Source: Vanilla planifolia
Taxonomy: Eukaryota > Streptophyta > Magnoliopsida > Asparagales > Orchidaceae
Assembly: GCA_023846275.1 (NCBI GenBank)
Contig: CM043878.1
Location: forward strand, 10,795,501-10,859,500
Direction: 5' to 3'
Length of the DNA: 64,000 bases
Shown piece by piece: positions 1 through 12,500 of this stretch (the stretch's first letter is position 1; every line of letters begins with the position of its first letter). Both the position numbers and the translations under genes were made by a program. The notes under the pieces were generated by a model. That model did not search any database. It was not told the origin of the DNA and was given only the letters and a program-made list of their open reading frames with translations.

Positions 1-16
1 TCACAGAAAATTGAAC

Positions 17-3000
17 TCAAAAGAAAGAATCAACATACGCATCACTCTCTGCTAAGCTGCCCATGAAATTGATTTTACAGGATTCAGGAAACTGTAAACC
101 AGCTTGTTCACAACTCTGCTTTGTAACATGTGGGCATGATCGCAAGTCAATGTAACCAAGGGCCTTGCAGGAATCCAATATCATGGTAATGGCTAAAACT
201 GTAATCCTGGGCAAGCATGTCATCTTCAAAACCTTCAGGCCAGACTCAGAACCAGTATTCGCTAAGCCCTCAAAAGCCATATCAGTTATTTTGTCACAAG
301 ATCCAATATCAAATGCCTCAAGGCGTCTGCAGTTTGAGAAGACCGTGCTCACCGTCAAGTCAGTAATGTTCGAACACCAGTCCATTCGCAAGATTCTAAG
401 GCTTCGATAGCATGAGAGAACCAAGGTCCTCACCGAGTCGTCTGAAATGTAGCGGCACCCACCAATGACTAAGGACTCGAGATGATGACATGATTCAGCC
501 AATGACAATATGGCCTTGTCTCCTACATTGCAGCAATCCAGTAGTTTCACGACGCTTAGAGAAGAGCATGCCTTGGCAACCCTTGAGATGCCAGGATCTC
601 CGATCTTGCCACACTTGCTGACATCAAGATGTTTGATCTGGCAACAGCCACTGACAAGTTGCGTAATCCCAGTGTCTGTAATCTTAAAACATCCAGCTAT
701 ATTCAGCTCTTCAAGAAGAGGGCAGTTTTCGGATAAAGCCTGGAATAGGTCATCCGTTATGGACCTGCAGCCAACAAGCTCAAGCTTTCTGAGATTGTGG
801 CAGCCCAGTGCAACAGCAGCTAATCCTTTGCTTGTAAGTTTTCTGCAGTCAGAGACATCCAACGACTTCAGATATTTAAGTGCATTTCCAAGCACTATCA
901 ATCCAACATCACTAATACCTGCAACACACAGGTGCTTCCTTGAAGATACAAGAATGGCATACGGCATTGGAATATGACATTGTGATAAAAAATCGCTTTA
1001 TTTGTGCTCCAAACTTGCAAATCAAAACCAAAGTCGTTGAATTTATCTTCAAATTTAAGCAATGGAGGGCCAAAAAACAATGGAGTATCATTTGGCCATG
1101 AAGAAAGAATGTTGTTTATAACTTATTGATCCACAGACTCCAACACAACTTCATATTTTCCATAGTTCTGAAAACTCTAATCAATTTGGTATGCAGATCA
1201 TATTTGCACAAGGGGAAAACATTGATGATTTTTAATTTTATAATCACAGCTAAATCAGGTAATAAATTTGTACAAACTATTTTACTTGATGCTAATAATT
1301 AAATCATATGAAACTTTTTTTTATTAAACTGTTCATTGTAAGGTGGAGGAAAGCACATTATCATATTACTTTTTCTAAGTCATAAGATTTAATGTATACA
1401 TAGTGCACGCACGCACACACACATGAATGCTCGAATTTGCACACATGTGAATGAGTGTATTTAACATGATAGTGAGAGGAAGAAGGCAAAATTGACAATC
1501 ATCATTTCAATCCGAATTTAATGTAAAATCTTGAAATTAAAAAATTAATATTGTCAATTTTAAAATATGAAGTTTGAATAGGCAGTTATGAAAATTTAGG
1601 GTAGCTACAAGTGGAAAAATGTCAATGATAGAAAGAAAGTTGATGCAAAAAATCATTCATTAATCTTGTTCTTTAATCACAAACTAGAATTCATCATATC
1701 ATTCATTTGGTTTGGGTAATGTTAGTGCACAAAATAAGGAATCTTCTATCATGCTATCTAGTACATGCATTTGATGTTACTTGACTCAAAATGATATCAT
1801 TTTATAGTATTATTACATTTGGATCAAATGAATAGTTTTATTTTGCAATAATGAGTGCTAACAAAATGCAAATTTGGAAAAAAAGTTGTGTAGGATATCC
1901 TTTACTTTTTCCACATTGGATAGGAAACAAACACTTCATTACCATCGCATCTCAAGCATTAGCTTATCAAAACAACAATAAGATCTTGAAATATAATAGT
2001 TTGTGATGTCTTATATGTACCCAAAACTCTTATGAAATTTACATGGTACATACAATGGAACATTCCAATTGACATGAAACGACCAAGGGTATTTATGTTT
2101 CATGAAATTTTTAGTGTATAGTGTGTCCAAAAGAATCGTCCAAACTTACAAACCACTTGCATGAAGATAACTCTATAACTAATTGGGTTTCTAAGAAAAC
2201 TCTTGTTTCTGATTTCTCATAACCTTAAAGAATTTGGTCTCCTGACCTTTCTATTTTATTTTTACATGATTTTTTGTATAACCCAACCCACCTTATATAG
2301 GCTTTGACAACTAAATTTTAATGCTTAGAAGCCACTTGAAAAAGACATCATTATTACAATCCCAAACCTAAATTAAAGGCACCACAGTATCTATTGGGCC
2401 TTCAACAGATGTTTCTAGGGGAAATTATTTCTAGCGTTATGCCGAACTCAAAAAGACATGTATGACTTTTGAGACCCATTCACAAGGGAAAATCAGCCAA
2501 AACAAACATTTTATCAACATTATGAAGGCAAGGACAAGGAATCATCTATTGACGTTGATATCCATTGCAACATGATTCTCAAATACCTAATAATTGCAAA
2601 TTCAGGAACCATCTTCCTTTTTTTCTTTTTCTGACTTTTAAGTACATTTGCAAGGTGAGGAAAGCTATTTCTTAGTAAAATCACTCATATTTGATCCAAG
2701 TAGTATATTGTGACAAAGATAGTTCACATTAGAGTGCATTTTAGATTAGCTTTAGAACAAATCTACTACCAACCCTTAATGGTTTGGAATAAATCAATAA
2801 CTAACACTAGAATTTAAGACATATAAGCAATGAAACAGAAAATGACTCAAAAAACAATGAAATTAACCAAGACATGAACAAAGAAATTTAGTATAAGTCT
2901 AGGTAAGTGCAATGTTCCTTTAGATTTATGTCTTAGAATTGATTCTTGTAAGCTCGTAACTAAGCAAAATCATGCAACAAAAAACAAATCCCGTTTATTC

Positions 3001-4316
3001 AACTTAGGAGCATAATAAAGCATCATAATTCAATCTTCTCCATACCCCATGCTTAGGCAAAGCGAAGCATTCAAAACAGTTAGAAGTGTTTAAATAGTGC
3101 ATAATGTTGATCAGGCAGATTCAGATTCAGCCCTAGGTACTCTAAGTTCAGAACTGAGCTTACATCTCAAAAGAACAGGAACAAGTAATGACACAACCCA
3201 AATCAGCAACACCTTGAATTGATCATGTAGGGATATACCATATATTTGCCTGACAAGGACAGCATTGTGCAATGAAAACAATCACATGTCCCGAGTTCAA
3301 GGAAAAGTCAAACACAAAGGGCCATGGTTTTTGTAAGAGAATTTTTCCACTGATAACAAAATGTGACCAATAAATTGAAAGGAAGGTACCCTTCTACATA
3401 TGTGGCCATAGAAATAAGTAATGTCATATTAGTCATTTCAGTAATAAATATGCTATCATAAAAATTTCACATAAAAATTAAGATGCTACCTTAGAGGCCA
3501 AAGAAATGTCCCTAGATTAAGTGACCATCTATCAGAATAAAGAATTTAGTATTTTTAAGTTTATTAATTAATTGAATCTTGAAACCACCTAGAAGGGAAG
3601 AAGAATTTCCGGACTCATCAGCACAGAAGAGCAATTCTACTCCAACAGACAAGAATCAAATTATACCCAGACAAAGAAAACGGGGTGGAAAGGAATCTAA
3701 TTGTGAATCAAAGTCGGTTGGAGAACTACAAAGTTAAAGCAATATGTTAGTCCTTTCTCTTCCCAAATACATCGGCAATTATAAGAACTAAATAGAAATG
3801 TAGTCGCAGATTTGGGTTATGCGCATAACCTGCAACGCAATTCTTCAAATAATGTCTAATGGAAACAGCACAATAACAAACATAGTATTCGAATAGTATA
3901 TGTGAAAAGAAAAAACGAATTTGCAATCACAACTTAAGAGCAAGAACTTAATGTTTACCTTTGCAGTTGTTAAGATTAAGGATATGCAGGCAGGGAAAGC
4001 TCGTGGCAATAACAGAGAGATCTGAGTCCGTGACACCGGGAAAGAAGGAGCGGGAAGTAGATTGAGAAAGGTCAAGTTCGATGAGTCCCGGGAACCGGTC
4101 GGCCATCCGCTGCAGCATGGCAGGTCCGGCCCTGGCTCTAAGTCGCCGTCTCTCGGTGCTCTGGATTCGGAGCCAACGCTTGCAGACGAGGCCGTAAGTG
4201 TCCTTCTCCTCCTCTCCATCCAGCTTCCCGAGTATCACCCGAAGGACGTCATCCGTAAGGGCAGCGTTGATGCAAACTGCCGAGTAATCCCCCTCCATAC
4301 TCTCTCCCCTCGCCAT
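17..4316 (-). CDS. F-box/leucine-rich-repeat protein (At5g23340-like), 2 exons
   Basis: Joining exon 1 (4316-3959) to exon 2 (918-17) gives a 419-residue protein ending in TGA. The 3,040 bp intron has a GT donor (AG|GTAAAC) and a GCAG acceptor, and the split Gly codon closes the frame as ...NNCKG|ISDVGL. The N-terminus (about residues 15-60, LTDDVLRVILGKLDGEEEKD...LVCKRW) is F-box-like. The rest is cysteine-containing LRRs of the AMN1/RAD7 type, with repeated 'C..ITD..' and 'L.L..C' patterns up to about residue 400. Order and length match the single-copy plant protein At5g23340 as I remember it. Such proteins are expected to bridge a substrate to the SCF ubiquitin ligase through SKP1; the substrate is unknown. 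The start has a good context (GCCATGG). It is divergently transcribed from the MYB gene. Gene structure is seen directly; function is inferred from the family. Confidence 0.9.
919..3958 (-). other. Intron 1 of the F-box/LRR gene, no recognisable content
   Basis: This single 3.0 kb AT-rich intron separates the F-box from nearly all the LRRs. I found no transposase, gag-pol or RNA-gene signature in it. A short CA-rich patch lies at about 1405-1425. Confidence 0.7.
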
Positions 4317-4371
4317 GGCTGTTGGAAAAAGAGCAAGAAAGCTGGACGGGTAAAGGGAAGCAGGTTTAAAG

Positions 4372-4380
4372 AAACCCTAA
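4372..4380 (+). promoter_or_regulatory. Telo-box AAACCCTAA
   Basis: A perfect AAACCCTAA lies 56 bp upstream of the F-box/LRR start codon. Telo-boxes are common close to transcription starts of housekeeping plant genes. Function here is inferred from position only. Confidence 0.45.
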
Positions 4381-4496
4381 CAAGATCCCGATTGGTCTTC
4401 TTTTAAAGGTTACCAATCCATATTAGCCATTTAACTATCCAAATTAAATAATACTTAAGGTCCATTGGGAATTATTCATTAAAACGCCAATTAAAA

Positions 4497-4530
4497 ATAT
4501 AATTTCATATTATTAAATATGAAATTATAT
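4497..4530. repeat. Perfect 15-bp inverted repeat with 4-base loop
   Basis: Left arm 4497-4511 (ATATAATTTCATATT) is exactly complementary to right arm 4516-4530, with loop ATTA. It lies between the divergent genes, in an AT-rich stretch. It could be a miniature transposon relic or a cruciform-forming site. Confidence 0.8.
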
Positions 4531-4954
4531 AGTGCGTTACATTACTGTATTAAAAAATTAAAAAAAAAATGATCAAAGGAGTTCTAAATCTGAATTCCAA
4601 GAAAATAATATAAATAAAAAATAAAACTTTGATAAAAATTATTTATCCGAATAAGTTTTTTTTAAACAAAGAGCTTGACCTTTCCTACATCGAATTCAGC
4701 ATTGCACCATGGTCCGGTTCTTATCTAAAACACCATTACACACAAACACACGAATCCATCAGCGTTGCTCACCAACGATTCGTGAATTGACTTGTCGCGT
4801 AGACGTTCCTGACAGCAGATCACCGAGAAGAGGACATCCAGCAAAAGTAAAAACATCGAGGGTACTTACGACAAAACACCATCTCCGGTCCAGCTGCAGC
4901 ATTGACGACGGCTCAATGGCTCGACACATGTGCCCGGTCGCCTTAATTTCCGTC

Positions 4955-4962
4955 TATATAAG
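4955..4962 (+). promoter_or_regulatory. TATA box, MYB gene
   Basis: TATATAAG in the context GTCTATATAAGTAG, followed by a moderately GC-rich leader. If transcription starts about 30 bp downstream, the 5' UTR is roughly 490 nt. Confidence 0.6.
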
Positions 4963-5107
4963 TAGTCAAACCCTGACCCAGCAACTCATCAGCAAACTTC
5001 TCCACAGTGCAGTGGCATTGAATCCTAACGCCGGTTCTTCTCTCTCCTCGCGCATCTCTCTTCCTGCTCCGGAAGTTCTACAACACTGGTTAACGTCGAC
5101 GACATCA

Positions 5108-5140
5108 ATGGCGAAGGAGCCGCAGGGACAGGGCATTTAA
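5108..5140 (+). other. Upstream ORF in the MYB leader (10 codons)
   Basis: ATG GCG AAG ... ATT TAA encodes MAKEPQGQGI. It lies between the TATA box and the MYB start and has a good initiation context (ATCAATGGC). It may dampen translation of the MYB mRNA if the leader is unspliced there. Presence is seen; effect is inferred. Confidence 0.35.
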
Positions 5141-5276
5141 TTTCCACTGTCCTTCCGTAGAGGGGCGCATTAACTGCACCGCTCGTTTACGTGAGAATCT
5201 AAAAAATCTATGTTTATTTCTTCCATTTAAAGCTTCTTGTACTTCTTCCACCACATTAAATTGAATAAATCGACTT

Positions 5277-5320
5277 AGAGAGAGAATGAAAGAACAGAGA
5301 GAGAAAGAGAGAGAGAGAGC
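5277..5320 (+). repeat. GA-rich tract in the MYB leader
   Basis: Nearly pure (GA)n interrupted by short A-runs, 160-200 nt before the MYB ATG. Such tracts are frequent in plant 5' UTRs and may bind BBR/BPC proteins. Confidence 0.6.
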
Positions 5321-5483
5321 TTCGATTTAGATCTGAGTTTCCTCTGATGCATTGCAGGTGAACTCTGGGGTTTTATAGAGCATGCTTTCGATCGAGGGCT
5401 ACCTGACCCTGCCGCTATAAAGCTCCGATGGTTCTCGTCTTCTGACCTCTTTCCCATCCTTGAAGAAGACCGACGCTGGAGGC

Positions 5484-7332
5484 ATGGGAAGAACTCCATG
5501 CTGCGAGAAGAAAGGGTTGAAGAAGGGGCCATGGACGCCGGAGGAAGACAAGATCCTTGTCGATTACATCCAATCAAATGGACACGGTAGCTGGTGTTCA
5601 CTCCCTAAACTCGCCGGTACCTTGCCGCCTTTTTCTTTTTCCTTCTTTTTCTCTCCTGGAGTAAATACCTAAAAGACGAAATAACTCGATCATATCGCAA
5701 TTACCAAATCAACGATTGCGATTGTAGTGATTGCTTCTTGCAAATGTAGGTCTGTTGCGATGCGGGAAGAGCTGTCGGCTTCGATGGACCAATTATTTGA
5801 GGCCGGACATCAAGCGCGGGCCTTTCACCCCGGAGGAGCAAAAATCCATCATACAGCTGCATGGGATCGTTGGTAATAAGTAAGTCACTACCATCCATAT
5901 TTCTTAATCGTGGCGAATTACTCGGGCGTCTCTGTCGTCGTTAATGCCCCTCTTTCTTTTCATTAATTGCTCGCCATGTCGTCTTTAAGAACGCCGGAAA
6001 TAGCTCACAATTACTGCCATCGCCGCAGTAACTGCTCTTGTCATTGTTCATTTATGCAGATGGTGGACTAATTTCTTGGAAGTATACCAATTGGTTTGAT
6101 CTGCTGTAATTAAGCTTTTCTGTTCTAAACCTTCTTTTAAACAGCATGAATAGTATTCTTTTTTGCTCTTTTGGCGATGCCAGATGGTTTGATTATGCTT
6201 TGTATGCTATTTGAATGAATTTGTTATGCTAAAAATTTGCCATAACCAAACAAGTTAAATTCATGTGTGGAGTTCTAAATTGAGAATCTGTGAGAAAATT
6301 GCTGTAGTGCTGAATTAATCATCATCTTTTTGGCGTATGCACCTGTTTGGTTTTTTTGGTAGGGAAGGGTCCGCCGCATTTAAGACAACATTGTACGCCC
6401 ATCTCTTGGTTGTCAATAGGGTCCCTGTTTGCTTCCCCTGTCTCGCACATGAACCCTCATTAATTGACTTCCCGTCTCCTTCTTTCCGCCTAAGTATGAA
6501 ACGACTTGTCCATACCTCATGGCTAGCCGCGTATGCCTCTTCTCTCAGAGCTCATGTCTGCTGATCTAATGGGGGCACCCTGAACTCTGGGTGCAGTAAT
6601 AAGTATGGGATGCTATTAAATGACATATTTATTGCCCGGGGATGGTGGGACTGATCTCTGATCGATCGCAGGTGGTCCACCATCGCGGCGCAGCTCCCCG
6701 GCAGAACAGACAACGAGATCAAGAACTACTGGAATACCCACCTGAAGAAGCGTCTCCTCCGAATGGGAATCAATCCGGACACCTACGCCCCTGCCTCCCC
6801 TTCCACTTCCACCGCCGGCGCTTCAGCTTCCTCCTCCACCTTCCCGGCCACCCGCCACATGGCCCAATGGGAGAGCGCCAGACTCGAGGCCGAGGCCCGC
6901 CTCTCCCGCGAGTGCTTGCTCTTCTCGTCCTCTTCAGCCGCCACTGCCTCCGCCGAACCCGATGCCGCCGCCGACCAGTTAGAAGCGAAGCCCGACACGG
7001 ACTTCTTCCTCCGCATCTGGAACTCCGAGGTGGGCGACTCCTTCCGGAAACCCCTGACGCGGCGCGCGGCGGAGGCGACCCCTCCTGCCGTGGCTGTGCC
7101 CCTGACGGAGGTGGAGTGCAAGAGCTGCGTGTCGGTGGGTGGGGAGGTGCCTTCGGGGCAGGACTCTTCGAGCTCGAACGAGGTGGATGTGGAGACGTCA
7201 GAAGAGACGTACCAGTTGTATCTCAACCTTGCCGGAGACGAGCTGGGCGGGCTGATCTCCGGCCATCTGGGGGGTATCTCCCTATTTCCCGCAGACCTCA
7301 ACGACGTCTTCCTGGACACAGCTTTCAAATGA
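5484..7332 (+). CDS. R2R3-MYB transcription factor, subgroup 9 (MIXTA/MYB17-like), 3 exons
   Basis: Exons 5484-5616, 5750-5879 and 6672-7332 join in frame to 307 residues. The two intron positions are the canonical ones for R2R3-MYB genes (after KLA-G and within NK-W). R2 (about residues 11-63) and R3 (66-114) keep the expected Trp residues, Phe replacing the first Trp of R3 (GPF) as usual. After the DNA-binding domain comes [20 protein letters not shown] (residues 149-168), the subgroup 9 signature, and later [14 protein letters not shown] (about 200-213), which I associate with MYB17/LMI2. Relatives control floral-meristem fate and epidermal cell or cuticle differentiation. The third exon is very GC-rich, with Ser/Ala tracts. 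Residue 38 is Cys where relatives have Arg (GSWC versus GSWR). Family assignment is firm; the MYB17-like subgroup is inferred. Confidence 0.93.
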
Positions 7333-9374
7333 CCATTTTCCAACTCGATGCTTGCGATTTCTGCAGTATTGTCCTTTGGTGTTTTGCTTAAAACTTTCTA
7401 TCAATAGAAGGAGAACCATGCATGCATGCATCACTTACGTGAGAATGGGTTTCAGCTCATGCTGCAGTTGGATGGGGTAAGTGCTCTACTTCGCTTAATA
7501 CTTTATTGGTACTTGTACTCCTCTTGTAAAATGTTTCCATTAATGCATCTCTACTTAAGGCCATTAATGGCGATGGTCATTAAAGTGGTGTAGAAGAGCA
7601 ATTGCCACGCATTAGAAATGTGCAGCCGCAACAATAAATATCCATGTAAGCTAACCTTTTAGCTAAAAGTAAAAGGGGTAAATCATCATTTATTGCCCAC
7701 CTATCATTGATCACCATGTCCTTGATGGATTCATCCCTAGGCTATTTTCAAGAGAGATTGATCCCTCTTAAAGAAAGATGATTATAATTCATTCTTTGGG
7801 TCCTTGGTAGATGGTTCTAAAGAGAGTTAATTTTGTGGCACCTAAGAAATGAAAGTAATCTTGTGACATTTTTTAAGAAATGTAAGTGGTGATAGAAATA
7901 TTGAATCATTAGTGGCTTGTACAAGATGTTGTTTTATAACAAGAGAAGGCTACTAATGATGAAGAAAGGAAAGTGAAAGGTGTCACAAATTATTTATGTT
8001 GGAATTAATGACTTTCACAACAATGCTTTCAACAAGTTGAAGCTAAATGTTTTTAGGGTTAGGCCAAAATTCAACTATGAAAATTTTGATCTTTGATTGG
8101 AACATTTAAAGATTTAATTTTTTTAAAATCATTTCAATTGAGTGTCATAAAGATTGGTGTTATCAACATCACTTTCATCACTTAAGGATCCCAAAACAAG
8201 CCAATCTTGACAATAAGTGTCACATTCATCATAATTTAATTGTGACATCACAACTATTACCAATAATATATTTTTTTCCCCTTGTTAAGAGTTCGTCACA
8301 AAATACAATGTTTTCTAGATTTTGTCTTTATATCGCTCCCTCCTCCATCGACCTCTTTATCTCTCATATAAACCCTTTTAATTTTGACTGTACAATAAAT
8401 TCTTGACAAGAAGTCATAAGTTTATTAAATAATGAAATATAAAATTGTTGCATTAACAAATCATATCATGGATATGATATTTCTACAAATTTGCATACCA
8501 AACATTGGCTATTTATACATTTTTATGTAAAAATATTAAATTTGATCATTATCCTAAGTTTATTATAAATTGTTAACTATTTGATAAACTAGTACTAATT
8601 CATGCATCTAATATTCAAATCATCACCTCAAGACAAGCAATTACATTATTCCCAAGTTTTAAGTGGGCATTTTCTTTCTTTAAAGTCAATCTTAGAACCT
8701 TTCTTTATGAACATACTTCAGATGTGATATGATTTGCAAGAAATCACATGAAGTTTAATTGAAAGATAGAACTTTATACCTAAACTTTGTGTTAAACCTA
8801 AAACTCATATAACATTGAAGTCTTCATTTATACTACATTAATGTCTCATATCATATGAGCAATGACAATTAGGGATTAACGACCTAAGTTCAAGTGTGAT
8901 TATATTTCAAGATTTATGGCATCCAATGTCACATATCTTAAAAGAATTTAACTCATGATAATATGTACCATCATAAAACAAATATTTATGAATTCTATTA
9001 TCATCAAGGTTAATTATAATCATAAAATTCTTATGAGACTAAAAAATAATGAGAGATTATTCTAAAAGGTTATTCATATCTTCACTAAATTATTTTCTCT
9101 TTATATTTTAAAAATGTTTCAAGATTTTATAAAAATAACTAATGAATAAAATCAAGTTTTAACACCAAATCATTATTGTCGTGATGTCACTTGAGTTGTA
9201 AACTGTTTTGACACACATTCACAAAGCTTCAAACTCCACTCAAAAAGCATTTTTTGATTTATTAGAAAAATTCTTTTTCAATCACAAAAATCATTTTTAA
9301 AAAAAATATATCTAAAAAAATTTCTATTTAACAAAAACCCAAAAATTATTTGAAGAAGTCTTAACGGTGGAGAG
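7333..9374. other. Intergenic, AT-rich, nothing recognised
   Basis: Holds the MYB 3' UTR (first 100-200 bp, with CATGCATGCATGCAT at about 7418) and then unique-looking AT-rich sequence up to the LIM gene leader. No coding exon, RNA gene or transposon signature was seen. Confidence 0.6.
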
Positions 9375-9583
9375 CTGAAGTCTCTCCTCCTCTCCTCCTT
9401 CCTACCTTTCCTCCTCATCTTCCTCTCTTCAACGAATCATGTCTAAACTCTCAAAAGGCACATATGCTTCCCTCTTTCCCCCCCCCCCCCCCAACAAAAC
9501 AAGCAAAGGCTACCTTCCAATACTTCTAACACATCATTCCTCCTTTGCCTTCCCCTTCCTCCTCTTCCTCACAAGCTTTGGTC
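9375..9583 (+). promoter_or_regulatory. CT-rich leader and poly-C run upstream of the LIM gene
   Basis: A pyrimidine-rich stretch (CTCCTCCTCTCC..., 9375-9435) typical of plant 5' UTRs is followed by a run of 15 C residues at 9478-9492. An out-of-frame ATG at 9439 opens 93 codons overlapping the LIM start, so it would act as an inhibitory upstream ORF unless removed by splicing. Confidence 0.45.
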
Positions 9584-12500
9584 ATGTCTTTCTGTGGGAC
9601 TCAGGACAAGTGCAAGGCATGTGGGAAGACTGCACTTCATCGATCTCATCACAGCCGATGGGGTTCCCTACCACAAGACTTGCTTCAAATGCAGCCATTG
9701 TCGAGGGACCCTCTCTGTGAACATCCCATTTAAACAAAAAAACTTCATCGTTTTCATGTATTCTCTGTGCTTTACATCACTATGATTCTGCATGTGTTTT
9801 AGATGTGTAATTACTCCTCCATGGACGGTGTTCTGTACTGCAAAACCCACTTCGAGCAGCTGTTCAAGGAGACAGGATCATTCACCAAGAACTTCCACAC
9901 ACGTGAGTCTCCTTCTTCTTCTAATTGAGGTTTTCTACACGAAAGAAAGCTTGATTGATTCTGACCTGCTTTTGGATGCCATGGTTGTTACCCAGCAAGC
10001 AAGTCTGCAGAGAAGCTTGAACTGGTACTTGTTGATTAAAGATTAAACCCTTCTTCTCCCTTTCCCATTGCATTTGATATCAATTGTTCTGAGAGTACCT
10101 GCATGAACCCACAGAACAGAACACCAAGCAAGGTTTCCCAGATGTTCTCAGGGACGCAGGACAAGTGCGCCGTATGTGGCAAAACAGCTTATCCTCTAGA
10201 AAAGGTTTGCTCTTTTGCATTTTTCTACTGTAGAAGTTAACCACAACAGAGATAATATAAAGCATCAATCAACCACTAAGAAGAAAAACACAAAACATGT
10301 GGGAGTTTAGCTGCCAAGATAGGGGGAGTAGGAGAAAAGAAACCAAGAAGATCTGGGCTTGACAGTTGAAATGAGTGCCTGTTACTATTCACGTTGCAAG
10401 AGTAGCACTATTCGTTCTGCAGTTTGTGCGGAGGATGGCGTGCTAATGAGCAGATGGGTAAACTGGTTTGTGCGGTGGACATGCACCGCTGTGCTCGAGA
10501 GGGCAGGTAGGCTTGTGTAGTCGGATGCATGTGCATGAGAGGGTTGGCAAGTGAAGTCGAACGCGTGAGCACAAGAAGGCAAAGCACATAGGGCAAGCGT
10601 TCTACATAGGCCTAGTTGAATGAGAGGATCTACATTGTTTCTACAAGAATCAAAAGATAGGGGAAGAGAGCATATTCAATAGAGTGAAAAAAGAGGGTGA
10701 ACGCGATGTGCAAAAAGATGAGGAATAGATTAAAGGGAAAAAAAAGCATAAGAGTGATGCTCATCAAAGTGTCACTCATAATAGTTATCAAAATGAGATT
10801 TGTAATATTCAACAAAATATCAATAAAAAAAAAAAGAGAACGTAACTAAGCTTTATTTATACTTAAATAATCAAATAAGAATATGATGAGATTAACTCAA
10901 AACTTATCACTCTATGTCTGACTAATCTTTTTATTAATATCCCATAAAAATATTAACAATAAAAAAGATCAACATACATCAAACAAAAAAGAATAATTGA
11001 GCAAGGTTAATGATAAAATCATATTAAAATCCATTTTTTTAACAAAATAATAAGAAAATATAAATTATAACAACACACATGTATACATCAAATATTGTTT
11101 TGCAATTATTATACACCTATGCAAATATCTATACACAATTCTAGATACACATAATATAAATCACAAATACATTTTCACAAAACTCATTACAGAGTTCAAT
11201 AAAATTTTACTCTCAAGAACATATGTCAAATGCCAATAAATTCTCTTAGCTCTGTGTATTTGTACAAACTTATTATACAAGTAGATAACGAGCACAATAA
11301 GTTCAATCGATAAACTAATGACTAAAAATAGTAAGACATTATAAAATATTACAAGGAATAACTAATAAATAATGAATGAATAATAAACAAATATGCATGA
11401 CATCTAAGAAATACTTATAGAAATATTTTACTAATAAATATATGTATATTATGTTTATTGTATATATTTTATACCTTTCATTTTATGACATTTCTCTTTT
11501 TCATCATTTTTTTATTTTTTATATTTCTTATATTTTATTTTTTTGCATCTTTTTAAAGTATATGATCTTCATTATGCCAAATGACTATCATCTTTACTCC
11601 ATGATATCTCATATCGACACATATCAAGATCTTAGACAATAAATATAATAATATCACTCTATACAAAATACTAATAATAACAATTCAACTATTTTACAAA
11701 ATACTAATGATAATTGAGAAAAATATCTGATATTAATATGCTCATCAAAAGCTTTTAATAAATGCTAGTGATAGTGATCTCATCTCATCATATTGAGTGA
11801 TCATGCAATAATATTGTAAGAAAGTTATATCGTCTATTTATCATCTCATATCATATGAAAATAAATCATCAGGCTCTTATTGCATAATCTCAATAATAAT
11901 TCTTTTTTCTTTCTATCATTTGCACTTTCTCATATCATATTCTAATACTTATAATAATAAAAATATAATATACAAAAGTACAAGTTTTTATTTGCACAAT
12001 CATATGATGGAAATAACATGTTATAAAATAAAAACATATGTATATACTTATCTAATGCATATTATCATGTTCATATTAATATATTTGAAAGGTACATAAT
12101 AATAATTTATATCATATTAAATTTACCTATATTATTTATTTGAGATGATCTTTTTATGGCCTTTCTTTTGTCTAACATTTTCTTTACTTACAAACGAAAT
12201 AACATTTATTATAAAATATTAATTTTTTACATCTAAAATGTTCAAATTACTTATTTTGCACAAAACCTCATTTGTTTGGATATAAGAAATGTACTCTCAA
12301 GTAAAAAATGTTATAGCTTCTCTCTCTCTCTCTCTCTCTTCATGTACAACACATTGGTTTCAACATATGTTATAGAGATATTTCTAATAATATGTTCAAA
12401 TCATAATTTTGAGATATTTCAAATTGATGTCTTTAAAGACATAAAATTGGATATTTTAATAACGTTTACAATAATTTTTAAACTATCTTTGCATACACAA

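Larger units (their letters stand above)
4317..5483. promoter_or_regulatory. Shared divergent upstream region of the F-box/LRR and MYB genes
   Basis: The two start codons face away from each other, 1,167 bp apart. Near the F-box start are a telo-box and a CCAAT-like GATTGG at about 4390. Near the MYB gene are a TATA box at 4955-4962 and a GA-rich leader. Between them lies an AT-rich hairpin. The elements sit closer to one gene or the other, so two separate promoters are likelier than one bidirectional promoter. Confidence 0.6.

Noticed and set aside
4709-5140. 143-codon plus-strand frame upstream of the MYB gene
   Set aside because: It overlaps the MYB TATA box and leader, matches no family, and ends in the same codons as the short upstream ORF. 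A promoter or leader explains the GC-richer composition.
6783-7343. 186-codon minus-strand frame opposite MYB exon 3
   Set aside because: It is a shadow of a GC-rich Ser/Ala-coding exon; the plus-strand frame has MYB splice phase and the subgroup 9 motifs.
9439-9720. 93-codon frame across the LIM leader and exon 1
   Set aside because: It is out of frame with both parts of LIM1 and has no family resemblance, so it is treated as a possible upstream ORF only.
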